A stretch of 64,000 nt of DNA from Dipteris shenzhenensis. Lineage: Eukaryota > Polypodiophyta > Polypodiopsida > Gleicheniales. A program made the translations under genes and the position numbers. The DNA is taken from assembly GCA_047967505.1 (NCBI GenBank), contig CM106540.1; one strand, given 5' to 3'. The notes below the pieces were generated by a model. It searched no databases and was not told the DNA's origin. It was given only the letters and a program-made list of their open reading frames with translations. Numbering within the stretch: position 1 is the first letter of the stretch; every line of letters starts with the position of its first letter. This document shows, piece by piece, positions 47,784 through 57,843 of this stretch.

Positions 47784-49544
47784 TTTTCAGATTGTCCATA
47801 CCCCAGGAATTTGGAACAGAGTGTTAGGGCTGCATTACATCAGAATGGACATGTAGTAGCATATGAGAGCCGAAGATTGCGTGATGTTGAAAGATATCTA
47901 GGAATTTATGGAAAAGAATTGTTGGCTGTAGTTCATGCTGTGAACACATGGAAGCATTATCTTTTGGGTGCAGATTTTACCGAAGTCTGAGATATTTTCT
48001 AACTCAGACAAAACTTTTAGAGAAGCATATGAAATGGGCAAATATGCTATCAATGTATCATTTTCAGATTGTCCATACCCCAAGAATTCGGAACAGAGTG
48101 GCAGATGCCTTGTTCTGAAGACCCCAAGTCAACAATGTGACTATTGCTTATCATCAGAACCTGGAAGGCATGAGGGAGCAATATGCTAATGATGCAGATT
48201 TTATCGAAATTTTACAGCAAATGCTAGAGGGGCAGTCCACCACTCACTATTCCCTGAAAGATGGGTATCTAATGAAAGATGACTGCCTATGCATCACGAG
48301 GAGATGAGGAAAAAGAATTTGGAGGAATGCCATGCACCTCCCTATGCTGGACATAGAGGAATTACAACAACTCTAGCACTAGAGAGGTATTTCTTTTGGC
48401 CAGGAATGCGAAAAGATATACATCAGTTTGTTACTGAATGCCTTACGTGTCAGAAAGTGAAGTATGATAGACGGAAGGCACCTGGCCTACTTATGCCTCT
48501 TCCCGTGCCTCAGGCACCGTGGGAAAGTATTACAATGGACTTCATTTTAGATTTGCCAAGATCAAAGTCAGGGAATGATGGGATTTGGACTATCATTGAT
48601 AGATTCAGCAAGCAAGCTCATTTCATTCCGGTTCGCAAAACCATAAAGGCAGATCATATGGCTAAGCTTTTCATGGCACAGATCTTTAAGCACCATGGTA
48701 TGCCTAAGTCCATTGTCAGTGATCGAGATCCCATAATGACCAGTCTATTCTGGAGAGCTTTATTTGATAATATGGGGACGAATCTGAATTTTTCTTCTTC
48801 TTTCCATTCCCAAATAGATGGTCAAAGTGAAGTAGCAAATTCTACAGTATTGGATATGCTGAAATGCTACGTGGGTGACCAAGGTTCAGACTGGGAAAAG
48901 TACCTATCATTGGTAGAGTTTGCTTATAATAATACAGTACACAGCTCTACAGAGAAAGCCCCCTTTGAGGTCATCTATGGAAAGGTGATTCTGCCAACCA
49001 AGGACGAAATATTTGCACAGCTGATCAGTTTGTGAGAGACCTCTAGACAGCTTATAGCCAAGTCCGGACAGCAATCGAAAGGTCTCAAGAAAAACATTAA
49101 AGAGCTGCAGATAAGCATAGGAGACAGTTAGATCTCAAGGAAGGGGATTGGGTACTTTTAAAGCTCGAGAAAACTAGGCTCCGTAAGTTCAAAGGCAAAC
49201 AGAAAGTGTATGCAAAGTTATCTCTTAGATACTATGGCCCTTTCAGGGTTACAGAAAGAATAAACGAAGTTTCATACAGGTTAGCATTGCTAGAGCATTG
49301 GAGGATTCACAATGCATTCCATGTGAGTCTTCTAAAGAAATTCCAGGGGCCAGAACCTACAGAGCCAATATCAGAGGATCCACCAAAAGTGGATGAGCTG
49401 GAGGAGGTCCTTCAGCCAGAGGAGATTGTGTACCATACTATACGCGAAGGCCCTCAGGGCAAGGAGTTTTACAGGTATCTCATAAAATTCAAGAATTATA
49501 CAGCATTAGATGCCAAGTGGCCAAGTGGATGGATCCTAAGTTAA
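47784..49544 (+). pseudogene. Ty3/Gypsy chromovirus RNase H, integrase and chromodomain
   Basis: RNase H (47827-48105) reads VAYESRRLRDVERYLGIYGKE and WKHYLLGADF, with a 17-bp deletion causing a shift near 47988. The frame 48289-49035 holds the integrase H2C2 finger (HRGITTTL to CLTCQKVK) and a DDE core with Asp in MDFILDLP, Asp in SDRDPIM and Glu in DGQSEVA. A frameshift near 49020 and two stops follow. Frame 49206-49544 has the GPY/F module (RYYGPFRV) and a chromodomain-like end (EEIVYHTIRE to LIKFKNYTALDAKWPS). Chromodomains target such elements to particular chromatin. RT and gag are missing upstream; a displaced piece of RT lies inverted at 50433-51062. Confidence 0.85.
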
Positions 49545-49632
49545 AAGTACATTTGACCATTTATCTGATCATAATTAAAGAGTTTTTATCTATGTTCATT
49601 ATGGTCAAAGAGTACTTTTAATGGTCAAAGAA

Positions 49633-49944
49633 TTGACTACGGTCAAAGATACTTGACTCTGGTCAAGTAAACGTGACTTCGGTCGGGAAGACTTGGTTTA
49701 TTACCAAGAGGGTTAACTGCGGGTTAACCAGAGAACCACAGAGCTGACTACGGTCAGAGAGTGTTGACTTCGATCAACGAGACTTGGCATGTGCCAAGAG
49801 GGTTAACTACGGTTAACCAATATGTGCCAACTTCAGTTGGAGAGTCGTGCCAACTTCGGTTGGAGAGACTTGACTATAATTAAGGCGCCTCGACTCTTGG
49901 TCAAAGCCCCTTAATTATGATCAAGAACGTTGACTTTGGTCAAC
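49633..49944 (+). repeat. Array of at least eleven small hairpins, many with UNCG-type loops
   Basis: Stem-loop-stem units: TTGAC-TACG-GTCAA 49633-49646; ACTTGAC-TCTG-GTCAAGT 49651-49668; CTTGGT-TTATT-ACCAAG 49692-49708; GGTTAAC-TGCGG-GTTAACC 49711-49729; CTGAC-TACG-GTCAG 49744-49757; GTTGA-CTTCGA-TCAAC 49763-49778; CTTGGC-ATGT-GCCAAG 49783-49798; GGTTAAC-TACG-GTTAACC 49801-49818; CCAAC-TTCA-GTTGG 49827-49840; CCAAC-TTCG-GTTGG 49850-49863; GTTGAC-TTTG-GTCAAC 49929-49944. Weaker ones lie at 49675-49684, 49869-49884 and 49910-49925. Spacers are short and often AGAG. The pair CTTGG-type then GGTTAAC-type occurs twice, 91 bp apart. It lies about 90 bp after the Gypsy chromodomain stop, in the 3' untranslated region or LTR. 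Confidence 0.9.
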
Positions 49945-50269
49945 CAAAAAATAAATAAATGTTTTTATATTTGTTATGTCTGCACGTGTTTAGTGGGGAT
50001 GCCCACCGTGACTAGAATTAGTCCACAGTGTGCTATTTGCATGCGAAGCGCTAACACATAATGGGTACCATGGTGGTACGCTTTAATTAATTGTTGTAGG
50101 TACTAGGAAGAGTTATTATCCTAAGCGCTATGGGAGCCTAAGAAGAGTCTAGGAGGCGGTTTGCATGACCAAGTGCTTCGAAGACTCCAGAGTTGCCCTT
50201 AGTGGCATGTAATTAGGAAAGTAATGTAGAAATTGACAAGTGGCTTGTTGCCAAGAAGGGAAGCCTTAG

Positions 50270-50432
50270 AGCTCATGTAATATTTATTCACGTTTGGATT
50301 TTTGTATGAACAGCTTTCACACTGAACTCTTGTACTCAGTTTTCTCTCAAGTAATAAAAACCTTCGGGGGGTCCAGCCCGACGATTGTCCTGGGCCCTAG
50401 TGTCTCTGTTGAGAGAGGGAGAGAGGGAGAGT
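50270..50432 (+). terminator. Probable Gypsy LTR polyadenylation region and GA-rich end
   Basis: AATAAA at 50353-50358 is followed by a G-rich stretch and GGGCCCTAG, then GAGAGAGGGAGAGAGGGAGAG to 50430. The exact LTR boundaries could not be fixed. At 50433 the sequence switches to inverted Gypsy coding sequence. Confidence 0.4.
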
Positions 50433-51062
50433 GATAGCATATTTGCTCATTTCATACGCTTCTCTAAAAGTTTTGTCTGAGTTAGAAAATATCTCAGACT
50501 TTGGTGATCTGTTTTAACAGTAAAATCTGCACCCAAAAGATAATGCTTCCATGTGTTCACAGCATGAACTATAGCCAACAATTCTTTTTTATAAATTCCC
50601 AGATATCTTTCAACATCACGCAATCTTCGGCTCTCATATGCTACTAGATGTCCATTCTGATGTAATGGAGCCCTAACACACTCTCCACAAGCATCGCCAA
50701 TCAACATCAAAAGGTTGATAAAGATCCGGGACTACAAGAATAGGCTCTCTAGTCAACTTCTCCTTGAGTGTATTGAATGCTTTCTTCTGTGACATGCTGC
50801 ATTTTTCTTAGTAAGGTCATGTAGTGGAGCTGCTATATCAGCAAAATGCCTGATGAATCTCCTGTAATAGGAGCAAAGTCCCAAAAAACTCCAGACTTCA
50901 TGCACAGTTTTCAGCTCAGGCCATTCTTGGATGGCTCGGATCTTTGCAGGATCCATCTATATCCCATTCTTGGATATTATATGCCCCAAATAATGGATCT
51001 CTTCCAAAAAGAATTCACTTTTCTTGCTATTCGCAAAAAGCTGATGATTTCTAAGTTCTTGA
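50433..51062 (-). pseudogene. Inverted Gypsy RT C-terminal and RNase H fragment
   Basis: On the minus strand from 51062: QLFANSKKSEFF and GHIISKNGI, then a stop, MDPAKIRAIQEWPELK and FLGLCSYYRRFI (RT thumb), a shift near 50790, then RNase H (VAYESRRLRDVERYLGIY to TDHQSLRYFLTQT) to about 50433. The RNase H part matches 47827-48045 in inverse orientation at about 95% and retains the 17 bp missing there. It joins LINE sequence at 51063. Confidence 0.82.
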
Positions 51063-52287
51063 CACGGTGATGAGCTTCATAACGGCCGAGCGAAGGAGGA
51101 TGAGGTCTATGCAGCATGAAATCATTGCATATGGGACTAACATCGTCGCCCCGATCCTAGCAAAGCTATTTAATGAAGCAGTTTGCCTTGGCTTCCCACG
51201 CACTTGGACTCTTAACACTATCTCACCTATCCACAAGGCAAGGGATCCCATGAACCCGAGGAACTACATGGCCATTATGATTAGGCCTATCATGTCAAGA
51301 TTTATGCAACAATGCTTGATTCTAAGGTCTGTTGATTCGCAAAGATGCAAGGCCTAAGAGCATATGGACAAGCCGGGTTCGACATGATCATGGAACCATG
51401 GATCACATTCTCACGCTCAAATGTATAATTGAGGAGACAAGATTTAATCAATATATAAATACTAAGCCAAGAAAGAAAAAAACCAAACATTAGCTCATTA
51501 GATTTAATCAATATATAAATACTAAGCCAAGATAAAGTTTGTATCAAACCTAAGGGCAGCCATTATAACTTTATTACTAACCTCTTTTCCTCGATATCTT
51601 AGGATTTGAAACTCTTCTGCACCAAATGATAGATATTGAGGTCGCTGTGTGTCCAATCACAACCTGAATATTAACTTCCTATTTCTTGTAGCTTGGATAA
51701 ATCTTCAGAATTCTTAAGCGTGAGCCGCGCCATCACCATATCCTCTAAGTTCCCATAGAAGCGAAGTAGTTGACTCTCTATATCAAGAAAGTCTTTCGGT
51801 GATCCTTTTATTGTCATAAATATTTCACTTTCAGTTTTTCCAGCAATCACGGAGGAAGAGGGTTTATTGTTGCTTTGTGGAATTTTGCAAAGCCTTTCAC
51901 ACAATTCTTAGTGCCCGCCTCACCAGGCGTTTACAGGACTTGGGTTATGATTAGGAGGTTACGTTGGCAGTTATGGCACTCTAGGAGAGTCTCAAGCAGA
52001 GTTCGAACAGGAGCTGGATGGACAGATGAGATTTGTAGTACGATTGGGGTCAAACAAGGATGTCCTTTATCAATCAGCCTGTTTGGCCTCTACATCGATG
52101 AGCTTGAGGCAACCATACAGACACTAGGGGGACTGGATGCTCTCTTGATGGCACTATGATTCAGATATTACTTTATGCAGATGATGTGGTACTCCTATCG
52201 TCCTCAGCAGAGGGGCTCCAGAGACACTTAGATGCACTACACTCTTTATGTGAGTCGCATGATCTAAAGGTCAACCTTGGTAAAATC
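51063..52287 (+). pseudogene. LINE reverse transcriptase fragment, split by a 402-bp insert
   Basis: 51063-51443 gives the early RT (EIIAYGTNIVAPILAKLFN, AVCLGFPRTWTLN) up to HGTMDHILTL-like sequence. It resumes at 51846-52287 with CFVEFCKAFHT (motif A, Asp replaced by Glu), GVKQGCPLSISLFGLYIDELE, YADDVVLLSS (intact YADD) and HDLKVNLGKI. At 52288 it abuts a different, earlier part of another LINE copy. Two shifts are visible. Confidence 0.82.
51444..51845. other. 402-bp foreign insert in LINE RT, origin unknown
   Basis: Joining the flanks restores CAAGATCACGG as in other LINE copies; only AT could be a duplicated target. The left end holds a 32-bp direct repeat (51441-51472 and 51500-51531, from GATTTAATC to AGCCAAGA). 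On the minus strand 51904-51671 is open, and within the insert it reads ESEIFMTIKGSPKDFLDIES, which is not a family I recognise. It could be a captured exon fragment. Confidence 0.5.
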
Positions 52288-53643
52288 ACCGACGGCTCCG
52301 ACTTGAAACCAGATGTCACCTCCTGTAACACACCAGACACGCAAGTACGGACGTCTCGTATGTCGAAAGAAGCAAGCAAGCATTTCTTCATCAAAATGAG
52401 GAGGAGCTGCTGCACATCTTATACAACAATGACAAGGATTTTTTGCGGTGATTCCTTGAGCGTAGGTCTCAATTACCCATCACCGACATGAGAGTTTGGC
52501 ACACGTATCCACACCATCTTTATGATGTCCCACACCAACCCACTCCGGATCTCATACACACCTCGCCCCACCACTTGCACGTTGTTCACCAGAGGGGGAG
52601 TCAAGGATGCGACATTGAAACTGCACAATGGCCGAGCTAAGGATCACAAGGGGCTATGCACTGAGTTTATCGCATATGGGATCGACACGTTAGCCCCGAT
52701 CCTAGCAAAGCTATTCAATAACGATGTTTGCCTTGGCTTCCCCCGCACTTGGACACTCAACACCATCACCCCCATCCACAAGGCAGGGGATCCCATGGAC
52801 CCGAGTAACTACAGGACTATCATGATTGGACATGCGATGTCCAACATCTATGCAGCTGTATTGGATGCGTCGGTCAACCTATTCGCAGAGATGAGAGGAC
52901 TCAGAGTAGAGGGTCAGGCTGGTTTCAGGCGACACCATGGGACTATGGATCACATACTCACACTCAGGAGTATCATTGAGGAGGCCAGATCACGGAAGGC
53001 GAGCGTATATTGCTGCTTTGTGGCTTTCCGCAAAACCTTTGACACAGTACCTCGAGCTCGTCTCATCACACGCCTACAGACACTGGGATTTGATCAAGAG
53101 ATCATCTGGGCAGTCATGGCACTGTATGAGAGAGTCTCAGGCCGAGTTTGGACAGGCGCATGTTGGACAAATGAGATCTTCAGCACCATAGGGATCAAAC
53201 AGGGTTGTCCCTTATCACCGACCCTGTTTGGCCTCTACATCGATGAGCTTGAGACTTTCATGGAGGCGTTCGGAGGGACCGGTTGCTCACTTGCCGGGAT
53301 CATCATCAGGATTCTTCTTTATGCTGATCACGTGGCACTCTTGTCGTCCACACCCGAGGAGCTCCAGCGACACCTAGATGCACTACAGGCTTTTTGTTTA
53401 TCCCATGATTTGGAGGTCAACCTTGGCAAGACCAAGGTCATGATCTTTAACACCTCTCGAGCAACCATGCAACGGAAGCAATTTACTTTTACTTTCGGTG
53501 GGTCACCAGTTGAGATCGTATCCTCATACACTTACTTGGGGGTCATCTTCTCCGGCCCGATCTTCACGATGAGACCAGCGATGCAGGCCAGACTGAGCAA
53601 GGGATATGCCTCACTGGCTCGGCTAGAGAGACAATGCTTCTAG
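52288..53643 (+). pseudogene. LINE ORF2: endonuclease-RT linker and reverse transcriptase
   Basis: It starts in the linker (SDLKPDVTS, equivalent to 63655-63680) and the main frame 52522-53643 carries 373 residues: KLHNGRAKDHKGL, FPRTWTLNTITPIHKAGDP, QAGFRRHHGTMDHILTLRS, CCFVAFRKTFDTV, GIKQGCPLSPTLFGLYIDEL, LLYADHVALLSS and LEVNLGKTKVMIFNTSR. The motif A Asp (usual FxDF) is Ala and YADD is YADH, so both parts of the catalytic Asp set are changed although the frame is open. LINE RTs of this type copy element RNA at a nicked target. Confidence 0.85.
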
Positions 53644-54975
53644 GACCCTCGAACCAAGGCTCTTCTCTTCGACTCCTTAGTCCAACCAGCCGGTATGTAT
53701 GGCAGCCCTTGTTGGGGGCCTGACATGTCAGAGATAGAGTGGACACGGGTGGAGCGCCTGCAGATCCTCATGCTCTCACGGATGATCCGAGGGAAACCAA
53801 CTATACCACATCACATCATTCAGGCCGAGTTTGGTGCTTCTCCAATCCAGCTAGATACAGCCTTTCAGACCATCACATATCTACACCAGGTTAGATCATA
53901 TGGGGATTGCACATCAGGGAGACATAGATTGCCATGGTTGGCTCTCGATTCCTCCATGAGATGAGCGATGTTGGTATGCACGGACTCACAGATGGTTTGT
54001 GAGACGGGTTCCACATCGATAGGATATCTCCTTTTCAGTACAGTTTAGATGCCCCTCCGGTACTCCCACCCACCATCCCGATCGGGCCCCACACCAACCA
54101 GGTCATTCGAGAGGATCTCCTGCAGCTACACACCTTTAGGACCTGGTTGGAGCCGAGGGAGATTCCAGTGAGCTGAGTTTCTAGAGAAATTACTGTCTTT
54201 GTATTTCGAAGGAGGGATTCATCACACCACCAAGGTACACTGAGCTTCATATGCCTCACTCACTACGGATCTCCATTGGACAGTTTCGGGTATCATCACA
54301 CCACCTCCGCATAGAGAGCGGCAGAGCAGAGGGGATTCCTAGGGAGCATCGCTTATGCATATTGTGCGACTGTCAGGAGATTGAGTCGGAGAAGCATTTT
54401 ATTTTCTTTCCAGATTCCTCACCTACCCAGATCAGAGATGCCTCGCGGCCTTCATTCACGAGGGGGTCCGACACAAAGAGTACTTACTCAGGTGACGGGG
54501 CTTGGCCACATCATCAGACACCTCTCAAAGCAGGATCACAGAGTTCTTTCCATCAAGTGACATTGATCGTCCAGTCTCTAGCCACAGACGTGACAGAGAC
54601 CTCGATCGGACGACCGCAGCACGACACATGAGACATCGAGGGGACACACAGATCACTTTGGGGGACCTCCCGTCATTGTTTAGACCCGGGATACGTCCCA
54701 CAAGAGTCACGATGGCTCTGGTCTTGCATCGAGCCTCGTCCAGGAGACCGAGACGCACGGCACCCCTTGACGGGCGCCAGCATCCCATCACTGGCTATGC
54801 ACCAGCCAGGGTAGCATGACATACAGAGAATTTCGCTCCGCTCTAGTCCTTTTCTTTTCATTGTTACATCCAGATGTATTTGATTATGTATGATCAAACT
54901 TAGGATTCAACACGGCTGATAATGCTCGTTTCAGTAGCTCCACCCTTACTGTGATTTGTATCAGGTTTTCTTTCA
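53644..54975 (+). pseudogene. LINE ORF2 C-terminal region and 3' untranslated region
   Basis: After the stop at 53641-53643 the same frame continues (ALLFDSLVQP, a VERLQILMLSRM segment). At 54251-54631 it gives SSHHLRIESGRA and a knuckle starting CILC with EKHF, in which the last Cys is gone. An open stretch 54502-54819 in another frame is Arg-rich. Non-coding sequence follows to the 3' hairpin at 54983. Confidence 0.75.
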
Positions 54976-55060
54976 GTCTCATAGACCCATCGGTCTTCCG
55001 AAGACTCTAATAAAATTTCTCTCTCTCTCTCGAAGACTCTAATAAAATTTCTTTCGACCT
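54976..55060 (+). repeat. LINE 3' end: hairpin, AATAAA and TC tail, with duplicated tail
   Basis: Hairpin AGACC-CATC-GGTCT (54983-54996) is followed by CTAATAAAATTTC and a short CT tract. A 22-bp segment (54999-55020) is repeated at 55031-55052 after the CT tract, as if the end had been copied twice. Confidence 0.8.
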
Positions 55061-55352
55061 CCCATTTGACGGGCCCTCTATGATTCACCTCTGACGATCA
55101 CCACAGGCATATATATATATATTTGTATCTCCCTCCTTCTGCTCCATTTTTTTTGTGCCATTTTTTTGTATCATCTGGAGATAGATACACATTTTTTGCA
55201 CCAGGACTAGACACACCGTCCTTCATAACTTTTTTGAAGAAACGGTTGGCCGGACCGTTTTGAGACCGCCACAGTTATGCTCATTGTACTAGTTATCTTT
55301 AGTCTCATAGACCTTCACGGTCTTCCGAAGACTTTAATAAAATTTCTTTCTT

Positions 55353-55384
<32 letters not shown>
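55061..55384 (+). repeat. Second LINE 3' untranslated region and tail
   Basis: AT repeat near 55111-55122, hairpin AAACGGT-TGGCCGG-ACCGTTT (55240-55260), then the family hairpin AGACC-TTCAC-GGTCT (55309-55323), TTAATAAAATTTC and (TTTC)n(TC)n at about 55345-55384. Confidence 0.75.
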
Positions 55385-55388
<4 letters not shown>

Positions 55389-57259
55389 CTCTCGCGCCTC
55401 AAGCCGTCACCCTCATGTCCATCGATCGTCGTCCTCAAGGCCCAGTCCGTAACTGCAGGAGCCAGAGTCTTAGGCCACAGATCGGGTCCCGAGCAGCCTT
55501 CTTAGCCTCAGGTGCAAGTCACGGGCAGGACAAAACATTTGTTTTCCTCGAATCCTCTGCGATTTGCGCTACCAGACTTCACCAGCTCTCTATTAGGTTC
55601 GTGTCACTCCTCTGCAATTTGCGCTACCAAACTTCACCAGCTCTCTTTTAGCTTCGGGTCACTCCATGCTGGGCTCAACCCCTAGCCCATCTTGGGGGCT
55701 TAGCTCTAGCAAGAGGGTCCTCAAATCTATGGAGGTCAACATGGAGTTTCCCAAAACGAAACTGTTTGCATCGACCCTAGCCAGCAACCCCTCACATCCC
55801 ACTGTTACAGCAACACCAAGCCCCTATGCATTGACATACAAATGAAGGATTGGATCAGACCCACAAGAACAAATATATTATCTACAACACCAAGCTTCTA
55901 GTCACAGCTCTTGGAAGAAAGGTGAAGGAGATGGAGAGGAGGGTAAGGGCAAGCAGGAAATCATTGCAGAAGTCATGGAAAAATGCAAACCTGCACACTA
56001 TATGGCCATGATGGCAAATACAAATCCACACTTCTCGCAAGGGAATATGCACAAGAGTATGGGATGAAATATGTCATTGCAAATACAAATCCACCCTTGC
56101 TGCAGTAGCAAAATGGCATTGCAATTGCTACACATTGCAATCTTTTCATTTATCAAATAGATGTCAATATGCCTTTCTGAATGGAGTACATAGATACAAA
56201 AATCTAAATAAACACAAAGGCTAAGTAGTCCATGGTGTGAAGGTCCATGAAGCGAGACCTCGAGTAGAACTGAGTGGAAAGAGAGGGACAATAATTATAT
56301 GACACTCAAATTATATTAAGCATCTTCTATGCACAAGTCCACATTAATGCGTAACATGTACATTGCACCTGATGAATGAGTCTCCAATTCATTGAATTGA
56401 GGACTGTGATATGCCTGCAGTGTGGACTATGGTATAATCAGTCTCTCCTTGGGGTCTCCACTGCATGTGAAAAGCCATGGGTATCATCTACACGCACAAG
56501 TATATCTTGGTTTCATCACCATGTTGGTCCTTTTTGTACTTCTGTGCAACCAAAAAAACACACAATTTCATCAAAGAGTAGACAGATTTCTTACCTCGGC
56601 ATGGTCACTTACCAAAATGCTCTTTGTTTGCTCACTAGCAGACAGTCCATAATACCTATGTCATGAATACTACTGCATACACTAGAAAACTCTCACCTAG
56701 CCACAAGAACTACCTCAATAGGACAAATGAAAAGTCAATGTCATCCGATGCGTTAGGTGGGTTGGCTTTCAAGGGACGGTACTAGATCAGGCCTTATCAA
56801 TGTTTTGTTTTATTTTGAGATCCGTCTTTCTCTGTAGGCACTTACACCCACCACACATTGATGGGGAACTCTTTCTACCCACCTTACGTATTCAGTGCAT
56901 CCTCAAGTGTTGACTCCCATCGCTATTATGTAAGGAGAGGAGAAGATACCGGGACCCTGAAAGACCCAAGCATGCATGGATCACCTCAAGACCCCATGCC
57001 CTTATCTCAGCACACTAAAACTCCATTAATCGGAGGGTGCTCAAGTGAAAAGATATGCCTTACCCATACTAGGCGTCAGCTCAATTTACTAACATGATTT
57101 TAGCATGCATTCATTATTTGCTAGATCAATCCATGCACTTTACATCCATGAGAACATGAAGTTCACCATTTCATGCAGTAAGAAATTAACATTCGTAAAT
57201 GCTGGTCATAAATTTTGCAGAGAAGTTTGACATACCCTTTTAGAGTACTTGGTTTTAAG
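55385..57259. other. Intergenic and possible 3' flank of the RCC1 gene
   Basis: 55554-55665 is a 55-bp tandem pair containing TTTGCGCTACCA. The nearer part, about 56800-57259, may be the 3' untranslated region of the minus-strand RCC1 gene; AATAAA occurs on the minus strand at 56813-56808. No other gene is seen. Confidence 0.45.
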
Positions 57260-57774
57260 TCAAGCATGCCTCTCACTGACTAGCACCAATGTGTGATCCA
57301 TTCCACAGACAGCTTGCTGAACTTCCCAATCCTGAATGCTTTCCACAAGGCAAGGTTGTTGCTCATCTGAGAAGCTGCCAAGACCAAGTCTACCATTCTT
57401 CCCACTTCCCCATGTCCAGAGCTCCCCTTGGGCGTTTACTGCAAGAGAATGTACACGTCCCCCATCCAATCTTATTACCTGATTTTCAACCAACCCAAGA
57501 ATTGTCATAGGCTTATTACTGCATGTCAGCCTGCCCAATTGAAAAGACGAATTCCAACCCCATGAGTAGGCAGTTCCTGCAGGTGTACTTTTCACATTCT
57601 GGTCAGCATCATCTGTTGAACCAATAGCAACTGCCAGGGAATGCCCTAGTCCAGCACTAATAGAAACCACCAGTCCATTGAGAGCTACATCCCCTACTGG
57701 TGCTGAGCTGTTTCCTAAGGTTCTCCCCAATTGACCATAGGTATTATCCCCAAAGCTCAACAGCTGGCCCTTCT
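57260..57774 (-). CDS. RCC1-repeat protein, terminal exon
   Basis: The minus-strand exon encodes about 171 residues: KGQLLSFGDNTYGQLGR, a SAGLGHSLAVA segment, AYSWGWNSSFQLGR, GGRVHSLAVNAQGELWTWG, SGKNGRLGLG and CGMDHTLVLVSERHA, then TGA at 57262-57260. This is about three RCC1 blades, each with the GxxxxGQLG and GxxHSLA signatures. RCC1-repeat proteins form seven-bladed propellers; in plants they include UVR8 and many RCC1-domain proteins of varied role, so the exact function cannot be told. The exon starts after an acceptor, TTTTGCAG (57782-57775), with a codon split two bases in. Upstream exons must lie beyond the LINE at 57798-64000, outside the window. The open frame with clean ends suggests a functional host gene. 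Confidence 0.85.
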
Positions 57775-57796
57775 CTGCAAAATACGGACTAAGTAT

Positions 57797-57797
<1 letters not shown>
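57775..57797 (-). promoter_or_regulatory. 3' splice site region of the RCC1 gene intron
   Basis: On the minus strand CATACTTAGTCCGTATTTTG leads into CAG at 57777-57775. Only about 20 bases separate the exon from a GA (minus strand) microsatellite, so branch point and pyrimidine tract must fit in this short space or be degenerate. Confidence 0.65.

Positions 57798-57840
<43 letters not shown>

Positions 57841-57843
<3 letters not shown>

Noticed and set aside
49633-49944. CRISPR-like array
   Set aside because: There is no constant repeat with unique spacers; units are palindromes of changing sequence, and the context is a plant retrotransposon.
51444-51845. Helitron in LINE RT
   Set aside because: Position near A/T would fit, but neither strand shows the TC start or a CTRR end with hairpin.
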